A DNA stretch of 64,000 bases, from NCBI RefSeq assembly GCF_040732315.1, contig NZ_CP160388.1, forward strand, positions 62,001 through 126,000, given 5' to 3'. A program made the position numbers and the translations under genes. This DNA is from Oryzisolibacter sp. LB2S (GTDB lineage: Bacteria > Pseudomonadota > Gammaproteobacteria > Burkholderiales > Burkholderiaceae_C). The first letter of the stretch is position 1. Each line of letters begins with the position of its first letter. This document shows, in pieces, positions 15,861 to 25,588 of the stretch. Below the pieces are notes generated by a model. That model had not been told where the DNA came from and searched no databases. It worked only from the letters and a program-made list of their open reading frames with translations.

Positions 15861-18191
15861 ATGCAGACCGCGCCATCGACCGACAGCGCCGGCGCCGGCA
15901 CCGGCCTGAGCATGTCCCAGGCCCGCGAGGCGCTGGCGCGCGTGGGCCCCAACGAGATCGCCCAGCCGCGCGAGGGCCTGGCGCGCCGCGCCCTGGGCAA
16001 GCTCTGGGCGCCCGTGCCGTGGATGCTCGAGGCTGCCGTGCTGCTCGAGCTGGCGCTGGGCAAGCAGGCCGAGGCGGCCATCATCGCCGCGCTGGTGCTG
16101 CTCAACGCCGTGGTGGCGCTGGCCCAGGAGGGGCGGGCGCAGCAGGCGCTGGCGGCGCTCAGATCGCGCCTGGCGCTCAACGCCTCGGTGCGGCGCGACG
16201 GCGCCTGGGTCACGCTGCCCGCGCGCGAGCTGGTGCCGGGCGACCTGGTCAAGCTGTCGCTGGGCGCCGTGGTGCCGGCCGACGCACGGCTGACCACGGG
16301 GGATGTGCTGCTCGACCAGTCCATGCTGACGGGCGAATCGGTGCCCGTGGACCTGGGCGCGGGCGCGAGCGCCCATGCCGGCGCGCTGGTCTGCCGCGGC
16401 GAGGCCGAGGCGCTGGTGACGGCCACGGGCGAGCGCACGCGCTTTGGCCGCACCGCCGAGCTGGTGCGATCGGCCCATGCGCAGGGCACGCAGCAGAAGG
16501 CCGTGCTGCATGTGGTGCGCAACCTGGCGCTGTTCAACGGCGCCGTGATCGCGCTGCTGGTGCTGTATGCCTGGCACCAGGGGCTGGGCCTGCGGGCCAT
16601 AGAGCCGCTGGTGCTCACGGCGTTCCTGGCCTCCATTCCCGTCTCGCTGCCCGCGACGTTCACGATGGCGGCGGCGCTGTCGGCCCATGCGCTGGCCGGG
16701 CGTGGCGTGCTGGCTACGCGGCTGTCGGCGCTGGACGAGGCGGGCAGCATGGACCTGCTGTGCTCGGACAAGACCGGCACGCTCACGCGCAACGCGCTGC
16801 AGGTGGCGCGCGTGCAGCCCTTCGACGGCTTTGACGAGGCGCGCCTGCTGGCCCTTGCGGCGCTGGCCAGCTCGGACGGCGGCAGCGACCCCGTGGACGC
16901 CGCCATACGCGCGGCCGCCGGGCCGTCTGTGCCCTGGCCCAGGCGGCTGGACTTCCAGGCCTTCGACCCCCAGACCCGGCGCGCCCAGGCACGCGTGGTC
17001 GATGCCCAGGGGCGCGAGATGCGCGTCATGAAGGGCGCGTTTGCGACCATTGCCGCGGCCGTGGGCAGCGCGGAAGGGCAGAGCCGCGCGGCCGAGGCGC
17101 TCGAGGCCCAGGGCCACCGGGTGCTGGCGGTGGCGCTGCAGGACGGCGCGGGCGGCCGCATGGCGGGCCTGGTCGCGCTTGGCGACCCGCCGCGCGAGGA
17201 TGCCGCGCAGATCGTCGCGCGCCTGCACGACCATGGCGTGCGCGTGCTCATGGTGACGGGAGATGCACCGGCCACGGCGGCCGCGGTGGCGCGCAGGGTG
17301 GGCATAGAGGGGCCGGTCTGCACGCCCGACGATGCGGCGGCCATGGCGCGGCCCGAGCGCTGCGCCGTGCTCGCCGGCGTGCTGCCGCAGGACAAATACC
17401 GGCTGGTGCAGGGCCTGCAGGCTGCGGGCCATACGGTGGGCATGTGCGGCGACGGCGCCAACGACGCGCCGGCCCTGCGCCAGGCGCACATGGGCATCGC
17501 CGTCGCCCAGGCCACCGATGTGGCCAAGGCCGCGGCCGGGCTGGTGCTGACCGAGCCGGGCCTGGGCGGCATCATGAGCGCCATCGAGGAGGGGCGGCGC
17601 ACGTTCGGGCGCGTGCAGACCTATGCGCTCAACTCCATCATCAAGAAGGTGGCGACGGTGCTGTTCATCGCCGCGGGCTTCATGATGACGGGGCAGGCGA
17701 TTCTGAGCCCCCTGCTCATGATCGTGCTGCTCGTGGTGGGCGACCTGCTGTCCATGGCCCTCACGACGGACCGCGTCACGCCCGCGCGCCTGCCCAATGT
17801 CTGGCGCATTGGCGCGCTCACGGCGGTGGCGGTGGTGCTGGGCCTGGCGCAGCTGCTGTTTGCCCTGGGCGTGCTCGCGGCCGGCGCGTTCTGGCTGCAC
17901 CTGGCGCCCGAGGCCCTCATGACGCTGGCCTTTCTGACCCTGGTCTGTGCCGGTCAGGCGACGATCTACGCGATCCGCGTGCGTGGCTGGCTCTGGGAGA
18001 CGCCCCCGGGCCGCTGGCTCGTCGCGGCCAGCGTGGCGGACCTGCTCATAGGCGTGGGCGTGGCACTGGGCGGCGCGATCACCGCGCCCCTGCCTGGCGC
18101 CGTGGTGCTGGGCGTGTTGGCCGCGTCGGCGCTGCTGGCGCCGGCGCTCAATGGCCTGCGCCGTCTGGCGAGTGCCCGCCTGGGGCTGTGA
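15861..18191 (+). CDS. P-type ATPase of the plasma-membrane H+-pump type (P3A-like)
   Basis: The 776-residue cation pump has the actuator motif TGES (about 157), phosphorylation site DKTGTLT (Asp 303), the hinge GDGANDAPALRQAHMGIAV and about ten membrane helices. It lacks N-terminal metal-binding domains and the CPC motif. The segments TATGERTRFGRTAELV and CGDGANDAP are typical of fungal/plant-type proton ATPases, so H+ export coupled to ATP is the best guess; other cations are possible. The ribosome-binding site before 15861 is weak, and an alternative start exists at 15912. The last 44 bases overlap the 3' end of the convergent response-regulator gene. Confidence 0.88.
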   Translation: MQTAPSTDSAGAGTGLSMSQAREALARVGPNEIAQPREGLARRALGKLWAPVPWMLEAAVLLELALGKQAEAAIIAALVLLNAVVALAQEGRAQQALAALRSRLALNASVRRDGAWVTLPARELVPGDLVKLSLGAVVPADARLTTGDVLLDQSMLTGESVPVDLGAGASAHAGALVCRGEAEALVTATGERTRFGRTAELVRSAHAQGTQQKAVLHVVRNLALFNGAVIALLVLYAWHQGLGLRAIEPLVLTAFLASIPVSLPATFTMAAALSAHALAGRGVLATRLSALDEAGSMDLLCSDKTGTLTRNALQVARVQPFDGFDEARLLALAALASSDGGSDPVDAAIRAAAGPSVPWPRRLDFQAFDPQTRRAQARVVDAQGREMRVMKGAFATIAAAVGSAEGQSRAAEALEAQGHRVLAVALQDGAGGRMAGLVALGDPPREDAAQIVARLHDHGVRVLMVTGDAPATAAAVARRVGIEGPVCTPDDAAAMARPERCAVLAGVLPQDKYRLVQGLQAAGHTVGMCGDGANDAPALRQAHMGIAVAQATDVAKAAAGLVLTEPGLGGIMSAIEEGRRTFGRVQTYALNSIIKKVATVLFIAAGFMMTGQAILSPLLMIVLLVVGDLLSMALTTDRVTPARLPNVWRIGALTAVAVVLGLAQLLFALGVLAAGAFWLHLAPEALMTLAFLTLVCAGQATIYAIRVRGWLWETPPGRWLVAASVADLLIGVGVALGGAITAPLPGAVVLGVLAASALLAPALNGLRRLASARLGL

Positions 18192-18906
18192 CGGGGCCGC
18201 GCCGCGCCGCGCTTCGCACGGCGAGCTCAGTGCGGTTGCGGGCATGGAGCTTTTCCATGATGCGGCTGACGTAGTTCTTGACCGTGCCCTCGGCCAGAAA
18301 GACGCGGGCCGCGATCTGCCGGTTGGACAGGCCCTCGGCCAGCAGGGCCAGCACCTGCTCCTCCCTGTCGCTCAGGGCCTCGTCGGGGGGCGTGGCGCGA
18401 TCGCCGCCGCGGGCCGGCGCCGCGCCCGGTGCGGCCGCCCATCCCGCGGCCAGGTCGCGAAACTGCTGCAGCAGCTTGCGCGCCACGGTGGGCGACAGGC
18501 GCGATTCGCCGCGGTGCACGGCGCGCACGGTCTCGAGCACGAGCTCCTCGGCCGCGTCCTTGAGCAGATAGGCCTGGGCGCCGGCCTGTATGGCCTCGAA
18601 CACGAGCTCGTCGTCGTCGAACGTGGTCAGCACCACCACATGCGTGTGCGGCAGCCGCGCGGTGAGCTCGCGCGTGGCTGCCACGCCGCCCAGGCGCGGC
18701 ATCTGCAGGTCCATGAGCACCACGTCGGGCGCGAGCGTCAGCGCCAGGTCCAGCGCCTCCTGGCCATCGCCGGCCTGGCCCACGACCTCGATGCCGGGCT
18801 CGGCGCCGAGCATCAGCGCCAGGCCGCGGCGGATGATGGGCTGGTCATCGACGATCAGCAGCCGCAGCGACGGGGCGGCCATGCCGCCGGCGTTGGGCGC
18901 ATTCAT
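18148..18906 (-). CDS. NarL/FixJ-family response regulator
   Basis: The 252-residue two-component regulator has an N-terminal receiver domain (acidic pair DD at 20-21, phospho-acceptor Asp 66 in LMDLQMP, Lys in LLKDAAEE) and a C-terminal LuxR-type helix-turn-helix (LSDREEQVLALLAEGLSNRQ, about 185-204). ATG 18906 follows GGGAG; 18939 and 18882 are alternative in-frame starts. The divergent gene encodes the cognate-looking HisKA_3 sensor kinase. Its 3' end overlaps that of the H+-ATPase gene by 44 bases, which can cause convergent transcriptional interference. Targets are unknown; the neighbouring stress/pump operon is a candidate. Confidence 0.92.
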   Translation of the reverse strand: MNAPNAGGMAAPSLRLLIVDDQPIIRRGLALMLGAEPGIEVVGQAGDGQEALDLALTLAPDVVLMDLQMPRLGGVAATRELTARLPHTHVVVLTTFDDDELVFEAIQAGAQAYLLKDAAEELVLETVRAVHRGESRLSPTVARKLLQQFRDLAAGWAAAPGAAPARGGDRATPPDEALSDREEQVLALLAEGLSNRQIAARVFLAEGTVKNYVSRIMEKLHARNRTELAVRSAARRGPVTAPGGHSPDGAGH

Positions 18907-18969
18907 GGCCGCGGCACTCCCGCCGCGGCGCTGCCGCACAATGGCCCGATCGAATGAGGCGTGATCCGC

Positions 18970-20802
18970 ATGCGCACCAGCTTACCCCAGCAGCACGATT
19001 CACCGAAGGGGCCGCCGCGCGAGCACTGGTGGCAGCGCCTGAACCCCTGGCGACATTTCGCCGCGGCGCTGGGCTGGGCCATGTTTGCCCTTGTTGTCGC
19101 GGGCGCCGTGGTGGCCGCCGAATGGGCCGCGAGCGAGGCCGAGCGCCATGTGGCCATGAGCGCACGCGCGCGCCTGCAGCAGACCGCCAACCAGACGGCC
19201 GACGCGTTGCTGGCCCAGCTGCAGACGCGCCTGGCCGCGATGCGCGCCACGGCCGCGCAATGGGCCCTGTCTCCGGGTGATACGCCGGCCGCGCTGCTGC
19301 TGCGCCTGCAGGCCCTGCAGGTGCAGCAGCCCGAGCTCGGCTGGATAGGGGTGCTCGATGCGACGGACCGCTGGCTTGCCGCCACGGGGCCCTGGCCGCA
19401 GGCCCGGGCGCTGCAGGGTCAGCCCTGGCTTGCGCGCGCCCGGCGCAATCCGCTGGTGGTGCTGCACCGCGGCCAGGGCGAGGACAGGGTCGATGCGCTG
19501 GTGCTGGCCGTTCCGCTGGTGCGCGAGGGGGGCGGCGCCGCGGGCGTGCTGGTCGCGCAACTGCCCTGGCTGTGGCTGCAGGCCGAGCTCGATGCGAGGC
19601 TGCGTGCCATCGGCGGCGGCCTGCCCATGGAGCTGCTGCTCACGGGGGCGGGCGGGCGGGTGCTGGCCGGGCCGCCGGCGCTGCAGGGCCTGGCGGCCGA
19701 CGCCGATCTGGCCGAGGGCGGGCACTATCTGGTGGCGCGCTCCGATGCCCCCGGCGCCTACGAGGAGGCGCAGGACGCGGGCTTCGCGGCCGCATCCTGG
19801 CGGCTGTGGGTGCGCGAGGATGCGCGCCAGGCGCTCGCGCCCGCGCGCCAGACGCATCGCGCCGTGCTCGTCGGCGTGCTCGCCGTGGGCCTGCTGGCGG
19901 CGCTGGCGGCCGTGCTGGTGGCGCGCCGGCTGCTGCGTCGGCTCAACCTGCTCGCCGAGCAGGCCAGGGCGGTGCGTGCCGGCACGCGCGATGCCGTGGA
20001 CCTACCCGCGGGGCGCGACGAGGTGCATGGCATAGGCGTGACGCTGGCGCAGCTCATCGGCCATTGGCAGGAGGAGAAGGCGGCGCTGACGCGGCTCAAT
20101 GCCGAGCTCGACATGCGCGTGGCGGCACGCACCGCCCATATCGAGCGGCTGGCCCAGGACGCACGGCGCGCCGCCGTCACGCGCGAGCGCCTGCGCCTGG
20201 CGCGCGGCCTGCACGACACGCTGGCGCAGTCGCTCATGGCGCTGCTCACGCAGGTGCGCCTGATGCGCAAGCTCGGTGCGCAGTGGAGCCGCGAACGGCT
20301 TGACGCCGAGCTGCGCGACGCCGAGAAGCTGGCCGCCGACGGCCTGGCCGAGGCGCGCGCGGTCATAGGCCAGATGCGCGACAGCGAAGTGCACGACAGC
20401 GGCCTGGGGCCCGCGCTGCAGGCCCTGCTGCACAGGTTTTCCGAGGACAGCGGCGTGCATGTCCGGGCGCTTGTGGACCCGGCGAGCGCGGATCTTGTGA
20501 GCGAGCGCGCCGCCACGGTGCTGAACATGGTGCGCGAGCTGCTGCGCAATGTGCGCCGGCATGCGGGGGCGAGCACGCTCGCGCTCAGCCTGCAGCCCGA
20601 GGAGGGGGGCGATGCCGACGCGGACATGTGCTGGCGCCTGACGCTGACCGACGATGGCCGGGGGTTCGACCCCGCGGCCGTGCCGCCGGGCCACTATGGC
20701 CTGCAGGGCCTGCGCGAGCAGGCGCAGCAGATCGGTGCGCAGTTGGCGCTGGACAGCGCGCCCGGCCAGGGATGCCGGGTGCGGCTGCGGTTTGCGGCCT
20801 GA
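18970..20802 (+). CDS. NarX-type sensor histidine kinase
   Basis: The 610-residue membrane kinase has a transmembrane helix (about 30-52), a periplasmic sensing region of about 230 residues, a second transmembrane helix (about 295-320), a HAMP-like linker, the HisKA_3 box ARGLHDTLAQSL (His 415), an N-box (NMVRELLRNVRRHA) and an ATP-binding DDGRGFD. It should phosphorylate the divergent NarL-type regulator. ATG 18970 is 10 bases after GAGG; a GTG at 18961 is a longer alternative with no room for a ribosome-binding site. The signal is unknown. The stop is immediately adjacent to the convergent old yellow enzyme gene. Confidence 0.92.
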   Translation: MRTSLPQQHDSPKGPPREHWWQRLNPWRHFAAALGWAMFALVVAGAVVAAEWAASEAERHVAMSARARLQQTANQTADALLAQLQTRLAAMRATAAQWALSPGDTPAALLLRLQALQVQQPELGWIGVLDATDRWLAATGPWPQARALQGQPWLARARRNPLVVLHRGQGEDRVDALVLAVPLVREGGGAAGVLVAQLPWLWLQAELDARLRAIGGGLPMELLLTGAGGRVLAGPPALQGLAADADLAEGGHYLVARSDAPGAYEEAQDAGFAAASWRLWVREDARQALAPARQTHRAVLVGVLAVGLLAALAAVLVARRLLRRLNLLAEQARAVRAGTRDAVDLPAGRDEVHGIGVTLAQLIGHWQEEKAALTRLNAELDMRVAARTAHIERLAQDARRAAVTRERLRLARGLHDTLAQSLMALLTQVRLMRKLGAQWSRERLDAELRDAEKLAADGLAEARAVIGQMRDSEVHDSGLGPALQALLHRFSEDSGVHVRALVDPASADLVSERAATVLNMVRELLRNVRRHAGASTLALSLQPEEGGDADADMCWRLTLTDDGRGFDPAAVPPGHYGLQGLREQAQQIGAQLALDSAPGQGCRVRLRFAA

Positions 20803-21915
20803 TCAGTCCAGGCTCGGATAATCGATGTAGCCCTTCTCGCCGCCGCCGTAGAAGGTGGCGCGGTCCCAGGCGTTGAGCTCCGCGTTGCGCCGCAGGCGGG
20901 TCACGAGGTCGGGGTTGGAGATGAAGGCGCGGCCGAAGGCCACCATGTCGGCCTGGCCGCTGGCCACGGCCTGCTGGGCCATGTCGCGGTCGTAGCCGTT
21001 GTTGACCATCCAGGCGCCGCGCCCGCCGGCGTCGCGGTAGGCGGCCTTGAAGGCGGCGTAGTCGAAGGGCCGGCCCTCGACCTCGCGCGGGCCACCCGTC
21101 GAACCCTCGATGACGTGGATGTAGGCGAGGGACAGCGGCGCCAGGTGGCGCGCCAGGTACTCGAACAGCGGCTGGGGGTGGCTGTCGTGAATGTCGTTGG
21201 CCGGCGTGACGGGAGACAAACGAACGCCCACGCGACCGCCGCCGATGGCGTCCGCCACGGCGCGCACGACCTCGAGCATGAAGCGGGTGCGGCGCGGGAT
21301 GGTGCCGCCATAGTCGTCCGTGCGGTGGTTGGCGCCGTCCTTGAGGAACTGGTCCAGCAGATAGCCGTTGGCACCATGGAGCTCCACGCCGTCGAAGCCG
21401 GCCGTCTGCACCGCGTTGCGCGCGGCGGTGGCGAAGGTGCGCACAATGCCCGGGAGCTCCTGCACCTCGAGCGCCCGCGGCATGCAGGTGTGCACGAACT
21501 GCCCCGTGCCGCTGTCCGAATCCACGACATAGGTCTTGGCATGGGCCTGCACGGCCGAGGGCGCCACGGGTGCGGCCCGGCCCGGTTGCAGCAGGGAATG
21601 CGACACCCGCCCCACATGCCACAGCTGCGTGACGATCTTTCCGCCGGCCGCGTGCACGGCGCGCGTGACCTTCTTCCAGCCGTCGAGCTGCTCGCTGCCG
21701 TACAGGCCGGGCACATCGGAGTAGCCCTGGGCCTGCGGGCTGATGGCCGTGCCCTCGGTGATCAAGAGACCGGCACCGGCGCGCTGGGCGTAGTAGGTGG
21801 CGGTGATGTCCTGCGGAATGGCCTGGGGAGAGCGGTTGCGCGTGAGCGGCGCCATCGCGATGCGATTGGCCAGATGCAGGTCGCCAGCCTGGATGGGGTC
21901 GAACAGGGAAGTCAT
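20803..21915 (-). CDS. Old yellow enzyme family alkene reductase
   Basis: A 370-residue FMN-dependent NAD(P)H:flavin oxidoreductase of the NemA/N-ethylmaleimide reductase type. It has the TIM-barrel landmarks LFDPIQAGDLHLANRIAMAP, QLWHVGR, ELHGANGYLLDQF and the FMN-phosphate segment VAFGRAFISNPD. The family reduces activated C=C bonds and nitro compounds. ATG 21915 gives the standard N-terminus MTSLFDP; an earlier in-frame ATG at 21957 starts inside a parS-like site. It is the last gene of a minus-strand set with GST, a YkgJ-type protein and an FMN reductase, which together suggest electrophile or redox-stress detoxification. Confidence 0.93.
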   Translation of the reverse strand: MTSLFDPIQAGDLHLANRIAMAPLTRNRSPQAIPQDITATYYAQRAGAGLLITEGTAISPQAQGYSDVPGLYGSEQLDGWKKVTRAVHAAGGKIVTQLWHVGRVSHSLLQPGRAAPVAPSAVQAHAKTYVVDSDSGTGQFVHTCMPRALEVQELPGIVRTFATAARNAVQTAGFDGVELHGANGYLLDQFLKDGANHRTDDYGGTIPRRTRFMLEVVRAVADAIGGGRVGVRLSPVTPANDIHDSHPQPLFEYLARHLAPLSLAYIHVIEGSTGGPREVEGRPFDYAAFKAAYRDAGGRGAWMVNNGYDRDMAQQAVASGQADMVAFGRAFISNPDLVTRLRRNAELNAWDRATFYGGGEKGYIDYPSLD

Positions 21916-21949
21916 GTTGCGAGGCCCGTGGAAATGGTCGAAATCACCC

Positions 21950-21965
21950 TGTTTCACGTGAAACA
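21950..21965. promoter_or_regulatory. parS centromere site 1
   Basis: TGTTTCACGTGAAACA, a perfect 16-base match to the bacterial chromosomal parS consensus, in the gap between the GST and old yellow enzyme genes. It is bound by ParB, encoded at 27.7 kb. Confidence 0.95.
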
Positions 21966-21994
21966 GAGGTGTCGCGGCACTTGGCCGATGGCGC

Positions 21995-22603
21995 CTACTT
22001 GAGCAGGCCTTCTGCCTTCATGGCGGCCTGCACTGCCGGGCGGGCGGCGATGCGCGCGCGGTAGGCGGCCAAGTTCTTCAGTTCCGAAATGTCCGGGCCC
22101 ACATATTGCGCCCAATTGCTGACGGTGAACAGGTAGGCGTCGGCCACGCTGAACTGGTCGCCCATCAGGTACTGCCTGTTCGCGAGTTCGCCGTCGAGCC
22201 ATTGCAGGCGTGCCAGCACACGCTGCTGGACCACGGGCTTGTAGTCCTCGGGCGTTGTCGGCACCCACAGTGGACCGAAGCCCTTGTGTACCTCGGAACT
22301 GATGAAGCTCAGCCACTCCTGCAGACGGTAGCGCGCCAGCGTGCCGTTGGCCGGTGCCAAGTTCTTCTGCGGTGCCTGATCGGCCAGGTACTGCAATATG
22401 GCCTGGCATTCGCGCAGACGCGTGCCGTCGTCCAGCTCCAGCACCGGCACATAGCCCAGCGGGTTGATGCTGTAGAAGTCGGTGCCGTCAGGCAGCTTGT
22501 GCGTCTTGGTGCTGGCCAGCACGGGTTCATGGGCCAGGGCGGCCTCGTGCAGCACGATATGGGGAGCCAGGGAGCAGGCGCCGGTGGAGTAGTACAGCTT
22601 CAT
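21995..22603 (-). CDS. Glutathione S-transferase (beta class)
   Basis: The 202-residue protein has a thioredoxin-fold N-terminal domain starting MKLYYSTGACSLAPH, with Cys 10 in the place of the beta-class catalytic residue, and an all-helical C-terminal domain (VADAYLFTVSNWAQYV). It conjugates or reduces electrophiles with glutathione. GAGG lies 11 bases before ATG 22603; the longer open frame runs into the next gene. The gene is upstream of the old yellow enzyme gene, with a parS site in the 79-base gap. The substrate is not predictable. Confidence 0.92.
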   Translation of the reverse strand: MKLYYSTGACSLAPHIVLHEAALAHEPVLASTKTHKLPDGTDFYSINPLGYVPVLELDDGTRLRECQAILQYLADQAPQKNLAPANGTLARYRLQEWLSFISSEVHKGFGPLWVPTTPEDYKPVVQQRVLARLQWLDGELANRQYLMGDQFSVADAYLFTVSNWAQYVGPDISELKNLAAYRARIAARPAVQAAMKAEGLLK

Positions 22604-22635
22604 GGTCGGGGGTCCTCGTTGATGAGGCTCCAATG

Positions 22636-22917
22636 CTATGCCTTGTGCGCCGCCTTTGCACCCCGGGGGGCGGTCATGCGCTCGAGCCGCGTGAGCATGT
22701 CCATGGCTTGCTGGCGCGAGCCGCCGCACATCGACGGGTGGGGCCGGAGCGAGGCGCATACCGCGGGCCGGTCAGGGTGGCCAAAGATGCGGCAGCGCAA
22801 ATCCTCGTCCAGCTGCACGCAGGGCACGCCCGCGGGCTTGCCCTGGGGCATGCCGGGTATGGGGCTGCTGATCGACGGCGCGGTGCAGCAGGCGCCGCAG
22901 CGCGGGCGGCAATCCAT
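22636..22917 (-). CDS. YkgJ-family cysteine-cluster protein
   Basis: A 93-residue protein with CRPRCGACC at the N-terminus, then [20 protein letters not shown] and further Cys residues in LRCRIF, VCASLRP and MCGG, the pattern of the YkgJ putative zinc- or iron-binding family. The biochemical function of the family is unknown. It lies 11 bases after the FMN reductase stop on the same strand and 32 bases before the GST start, so it belongs to that operon. Confidence 0.88.
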   Translation of the reverse strand: MDCRPRCGACCTAPSISSPIPGMPQGKPAGVPCVQLDEDLRCRIFGHPDRPAVCASLRPHPSMCGGSRQQAMDMLTRLERMTAPRGAKAAHKA

Positions 22918-22928
22918 GGGGAGGCCCC

Positions 22929-23507
22929 TCAGGCGGTCAGGCGCTGCGCGGCCCAGAGCACCTGCTCGACCACGCCGCGCACCTGATCGCGCTGCCCGGC
23001 GTCGATGAGATGGCCGGCGTCATCGAAGGCGGTTGCGGCACGCGCCAGCGCGTAGTTGCGCGGCGCAAGCCAGCAGCCCAGCAGCACCAGCAGCGGCGCC
23101 AGATGGCTTTGCGAGCGCAGGCCGCCCAGGGCGCCGTTGGAGGCGCTGAGCACGCCCACCACCTTGCCGGCGAAGGGCCGGCTCATGTCGGTCCAGACCG
23201 GGTGGCCGGCCACGGGGCTCGAGGCCCAGTCGATGGTGTTCTTGAGCAGGCCGGTGTAGCTGCCGTTGTACTCGGGCGAGCAGATGATCCAGGCCGGGTG
23301 GGCGTCCATGATTTCCTTGAGGCGGATCACGTCCGGCGGCGTGCCGCGCGCCTCGAGGTCGGCGTTGTACATGGGGATGTCGAGCTCGGAGAGCTCCAGC
23401 AGCGTAACCTCGGCGCCGGCCTCGCGCCCGAGGTCGGCCGCAATGCGCGCCAGGCGCCGGTTGAACGATTGTTGGCGGGTGCTGCCCGCAAAGACGAGTA
23501 GTTTCAT
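22929..23507 (-). CDS. NADPH-dependent FMN reductase
   Basis: A 192-residue flavodoxin-fold reductase of the SsuE/ChrR/azoreductase superfamily, with the FMN-phosphate loop [13 protein letters not shown] (about 8-20) and the conserved [18 protein letters not shown] (about 78-95). It reduces FMN, quinones or azo compounds with NADPH. ATG 23507 gives the normal family start; the longer frame from 23567 begins within a parS-like site. It is first in the minus-strand redox operon and divergent from mnmG. Confidence 0.92.
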   Translation of the reverse strand: MKLLVFAGSTRQQSFNRRLARIAADLGREAGAEVTLLELSELDIPMYNADLEARGTPPDVIRLKEIMDAHPAWIICSPEYNGSYTGLLKNTIDWASSPVAGHPVWTDMSRPFAGKVVGVLSASNGALGGLRSQSHLAPLLVLLGCWLAPRNYALARAATAFDDAGHLIDAGQRDQVRGVVEQVLWAAQRLTA

Positions 23508-23550
23508 GGCTGCGGATTGGAGCACAGCGGCGGCGCAACAATCCTGCATG

Positions 23551-23566
23551 GGTTTCACGTGAAACA
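23551..23566. promoter_or_regulatory. parS-like site 2
   Basis: GGTTTCACGTGAAACA, 15 of 16 matches to parS, in the divergent spacer between the FMN reductase gene and mnmG. Confidence 0.85.
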
Positions 23567-23632
23567 TGGGCCGGCACGACGGGCAAAGGCAAAGATGGGA
23601 AAATTGCAGGTTTCCCCTTGCACAGTACGCCC

Positions 23633-25588
23633 ATGCTTTACCCCCAGGAATTTGACGTCATCGTCGTCGGCGGCGGCCATGCCGGTACCGAGGCCGCGCT
23701 GGCGGCCGCGCGCATGGGTTGCCGCACGCTGCTGCTGACCCACAACATCGAGACCCTGGGCCAGATGAGCTGCAACCCCAGCATAGGGGGCATTGGCAAG
23801 GGCCATCTGGTGAAAGAGGTGGACGCGCTCGGCGGCGCCATGGCGCTGGCCACGGACGAGGGCGGCATCCAGTTCCGCATCCTCAACAGCAGCAAGGGAC
23901 CGGCCGTGCGCGCCACACGTGCCCAGGCCGACCGCATCCTGTACAAGGCCGCCATCCGGCGCATGCTGGAGAACCAGCCGAACCTGTGGCTGTTCCAGCA
24001 GGCCGTGGACGACCTGATGGTGGAGGGCGACCGCGTGGTCGGCGCCGTGACGCAGATCGGCCTTGCGTTTCGCGCGCGTGCCGTGGTGCTCACGGCCGGC
24101 ACCTTTCTCGACGGCAAGATCCATGTGGGCCTGAACAACTACGCCGCCGGCCGGGCAGGGGACCCGCCCGCCGTGAGCCTCTCTGGCAGGCTCAAGGAGC
24201 TGAAGCTGCCCCAGGGGCGGCTCAAGACCGGCACGCCGCCGCGCATCGACGGGCGCAGCATCGACTTTTCAAAATGCGAGGAGCAGCCCGGCGACGGCAT
24301 GCCCGGCGGCGTGAACGAGGGGCAGCTGCCGGTGTTCAGTTTCATGGGCTCGGCGACCATGCACCCGCGCCAGGTGCCGTGCTGGATCACGCACACCAAC
24401 GCGCGCACGCACGAGATCATCAAGAGCGGCTTTGACCGCAGCCCCATGTTCACCGGCAAGATCGAGGGCGTGGGCCCGCGCTACTGCCCGAGCGTGGAGG
24501 ACAAGATCAACCGCTTTGCTGACAAGGAGAGCCACCAGATTTTTCTGGAGCCCGAGGGCCTGACCACGCACGAGTTCTACCCCAACGGCATCTCCACCAG
24601 CCTGCCGTTCGACATCCAGTACGCACTGGTGCGCAGCATGCGCGGGCTGGAGAACGCCCATATCCTGCGCCCCGGCTACGCCATCGAGTACGACTACTTC
24701 GATCCGCGCGCGCTCAAGAGCAGCTTCGAGACGCGGCAGATCCAGGGTCTGTTCTTTGCCGGCCAGATCAACGGCACCACGGGCTACGAGGAGGCAGCGG
24801 CCCAGGGCCTGTTTGCCGGCATCAACGCCGCGCTGCAATGCCGCGGCGAGGCGCCCTGGCTGCCGCGCCGTGACGAGGCCTACCTGGGCGTGCTGGTCGA
24901 CGACCTGGTGACCAAGGGCGTGACCGAGCCCTACCGCATGTTCACCAGCCGCGCCGAGTTCCGCCTGCAGCTGCGCGAGGACAACGCCGACATGCGTCTG
25001 ACCGAGGCCGGGCGCCGCATGGGCCTGATTGATGACGCGCGCTGGGACGCCTTCAGCCGCAAACGTGATGCCGTTTCACGTGAAACAGAACGCCTGAAGA
25101 GCACCTGGGTGAACCCGCGCATCCTCGCCGCGGCCGAGTCCGAGCGCGTGCTGGGCAAGGCCATAGAGCGTGAATACAACCTGTTCGACCTGCTGCGCCG
25201 GCCCGATGTGAGTTACGACAGCCTCATGAGCCTGGACGGCGGCCGCTACGCGAGCGCCGATGTTTCACGTGAAACCCTGGGCGCGCTGAGCGAGCCCGTG
25301 ATCGAGCAGGTGGAGATCGCCGCCAAGTATTCGGGCTACATCGACCGGCAGAAGGACGAGGTGCAGCGCGCCGCGCACTACGAGCAGCTGCGCCTGCCGG
25401 CCGAGCTCGATTACATGCAGGTCGCGGCCCTGTCCATCGAGGTGCGGCAGAAGCTGCAGAAGCACCGGCCCGAGACCCTGGGCCAGGCCTCGCGCATCTC
25501 GGGCGTGACGCCCGCGGCCATCTCGCTGCTGCTCGTGCACCTGAAGAAGGGCGGCTTCAAGGGCTTTGCCGCGGAGGCCGCGGCATGA
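23633..25588 (+). CDS. mnmG: tRNA uridine-5-carboxymethylaminomethyl modification enzyme
   Basis: The 651-residue GidA/MnmG flavoprotein works with MnmE to modify U34 of certain tRNAs. It has the FAD motif [10 protein letters not shown] (13-22), [29 protein letters not shown], and the C-terminal helical domain. I chose ATG 23633 for the standard [15 protein letters not shown] start; TTG 23618 is an unlikely extension. Two parS-like sites lie within the reading frame near residues 480 and 543, both encoding VSRET. The gene heads mnmG-rsmG-parA-parB, the usual order next to a bacterial replication origin. Its stop overlaps the rsmG start (ATGA). Confidence 0.97.
   Translation: MLYPQEFDVIVVGGGHAGTEAALAAARMGCRTLLLTHNIETLGQMSCNPSIGGIGKGHLVKEVDALGGAMALATDEGGIQFRILNSSKGPAVRATRAQADRILYKAAIRRMLENQPNLWLFQQAVDDLMVEGDRVVGAVTQIGLAFRARAVVLTAGTFLDGKIHVGLNNYAAGRAGDPPAVSLSGRLKELKLPQGRLKTGTPPRIDGRSIDFSKCEEQPGDGMPGGVNEGQLPVFSFMGSATMHPRQVPCWITHTNARTHEIIKSGFDRSPMFTGKIEGVGPRYCPSVEDKINRFADKESHQIFLEPEGLTTHEFYPNGISTSLPFDIQYALVRSMRGLENAHILRPGYAIEYDYFDPRALKSSFETRQIQGLFFAGQINGTTGYEEAAAQGLFAGINAALQCRGEAPWLPRRDEAYLGVLVDDLVTKGVTEPYRMFTSRAEFRLQLREDNADMRLTEAGRRMGLIDDARWDAFSRKRDAVSRETERLKSTWVNPRILAAAESERVLGKAIEREYNLFDLLRRPDVSYDSLMSLDGGRYASADVSRETLGALSEPVIEQVEIAAKYSGYIDRQKDEVQRAAHYEQLRLPAELDYMQVAALSIEVRQKLQKHRPETLGQASRISGVTPAAISLLLVHLKKGGFKGFAAEAAA
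25072..25087. promoter_or_regulatory. parS-like site 3, inside mnmG
   Basis: CGTTTCACGTGAAACA, 15 of 16 matches, read in frame as VSRET of MnmG. Confidence 0.85.
25261..25276. promoter_or_regulatory. parS-like site 4, inside mnmG
   Basis: TGTTTCACGTGAAACC, 15 of 16 matches, read in frame again as VSRET, 189 bases after site 3. Confidence 0.85.

Noticed and set aside
15239..18245. Two frames of 787 and 837 codons opposite the stress protein and H+-ATPase genes
   Set aside because: Both are Ser/Ala- or His/Arg-rich antisense frames with no domain; the plus strand carries DKTGTLT and GDGAND.
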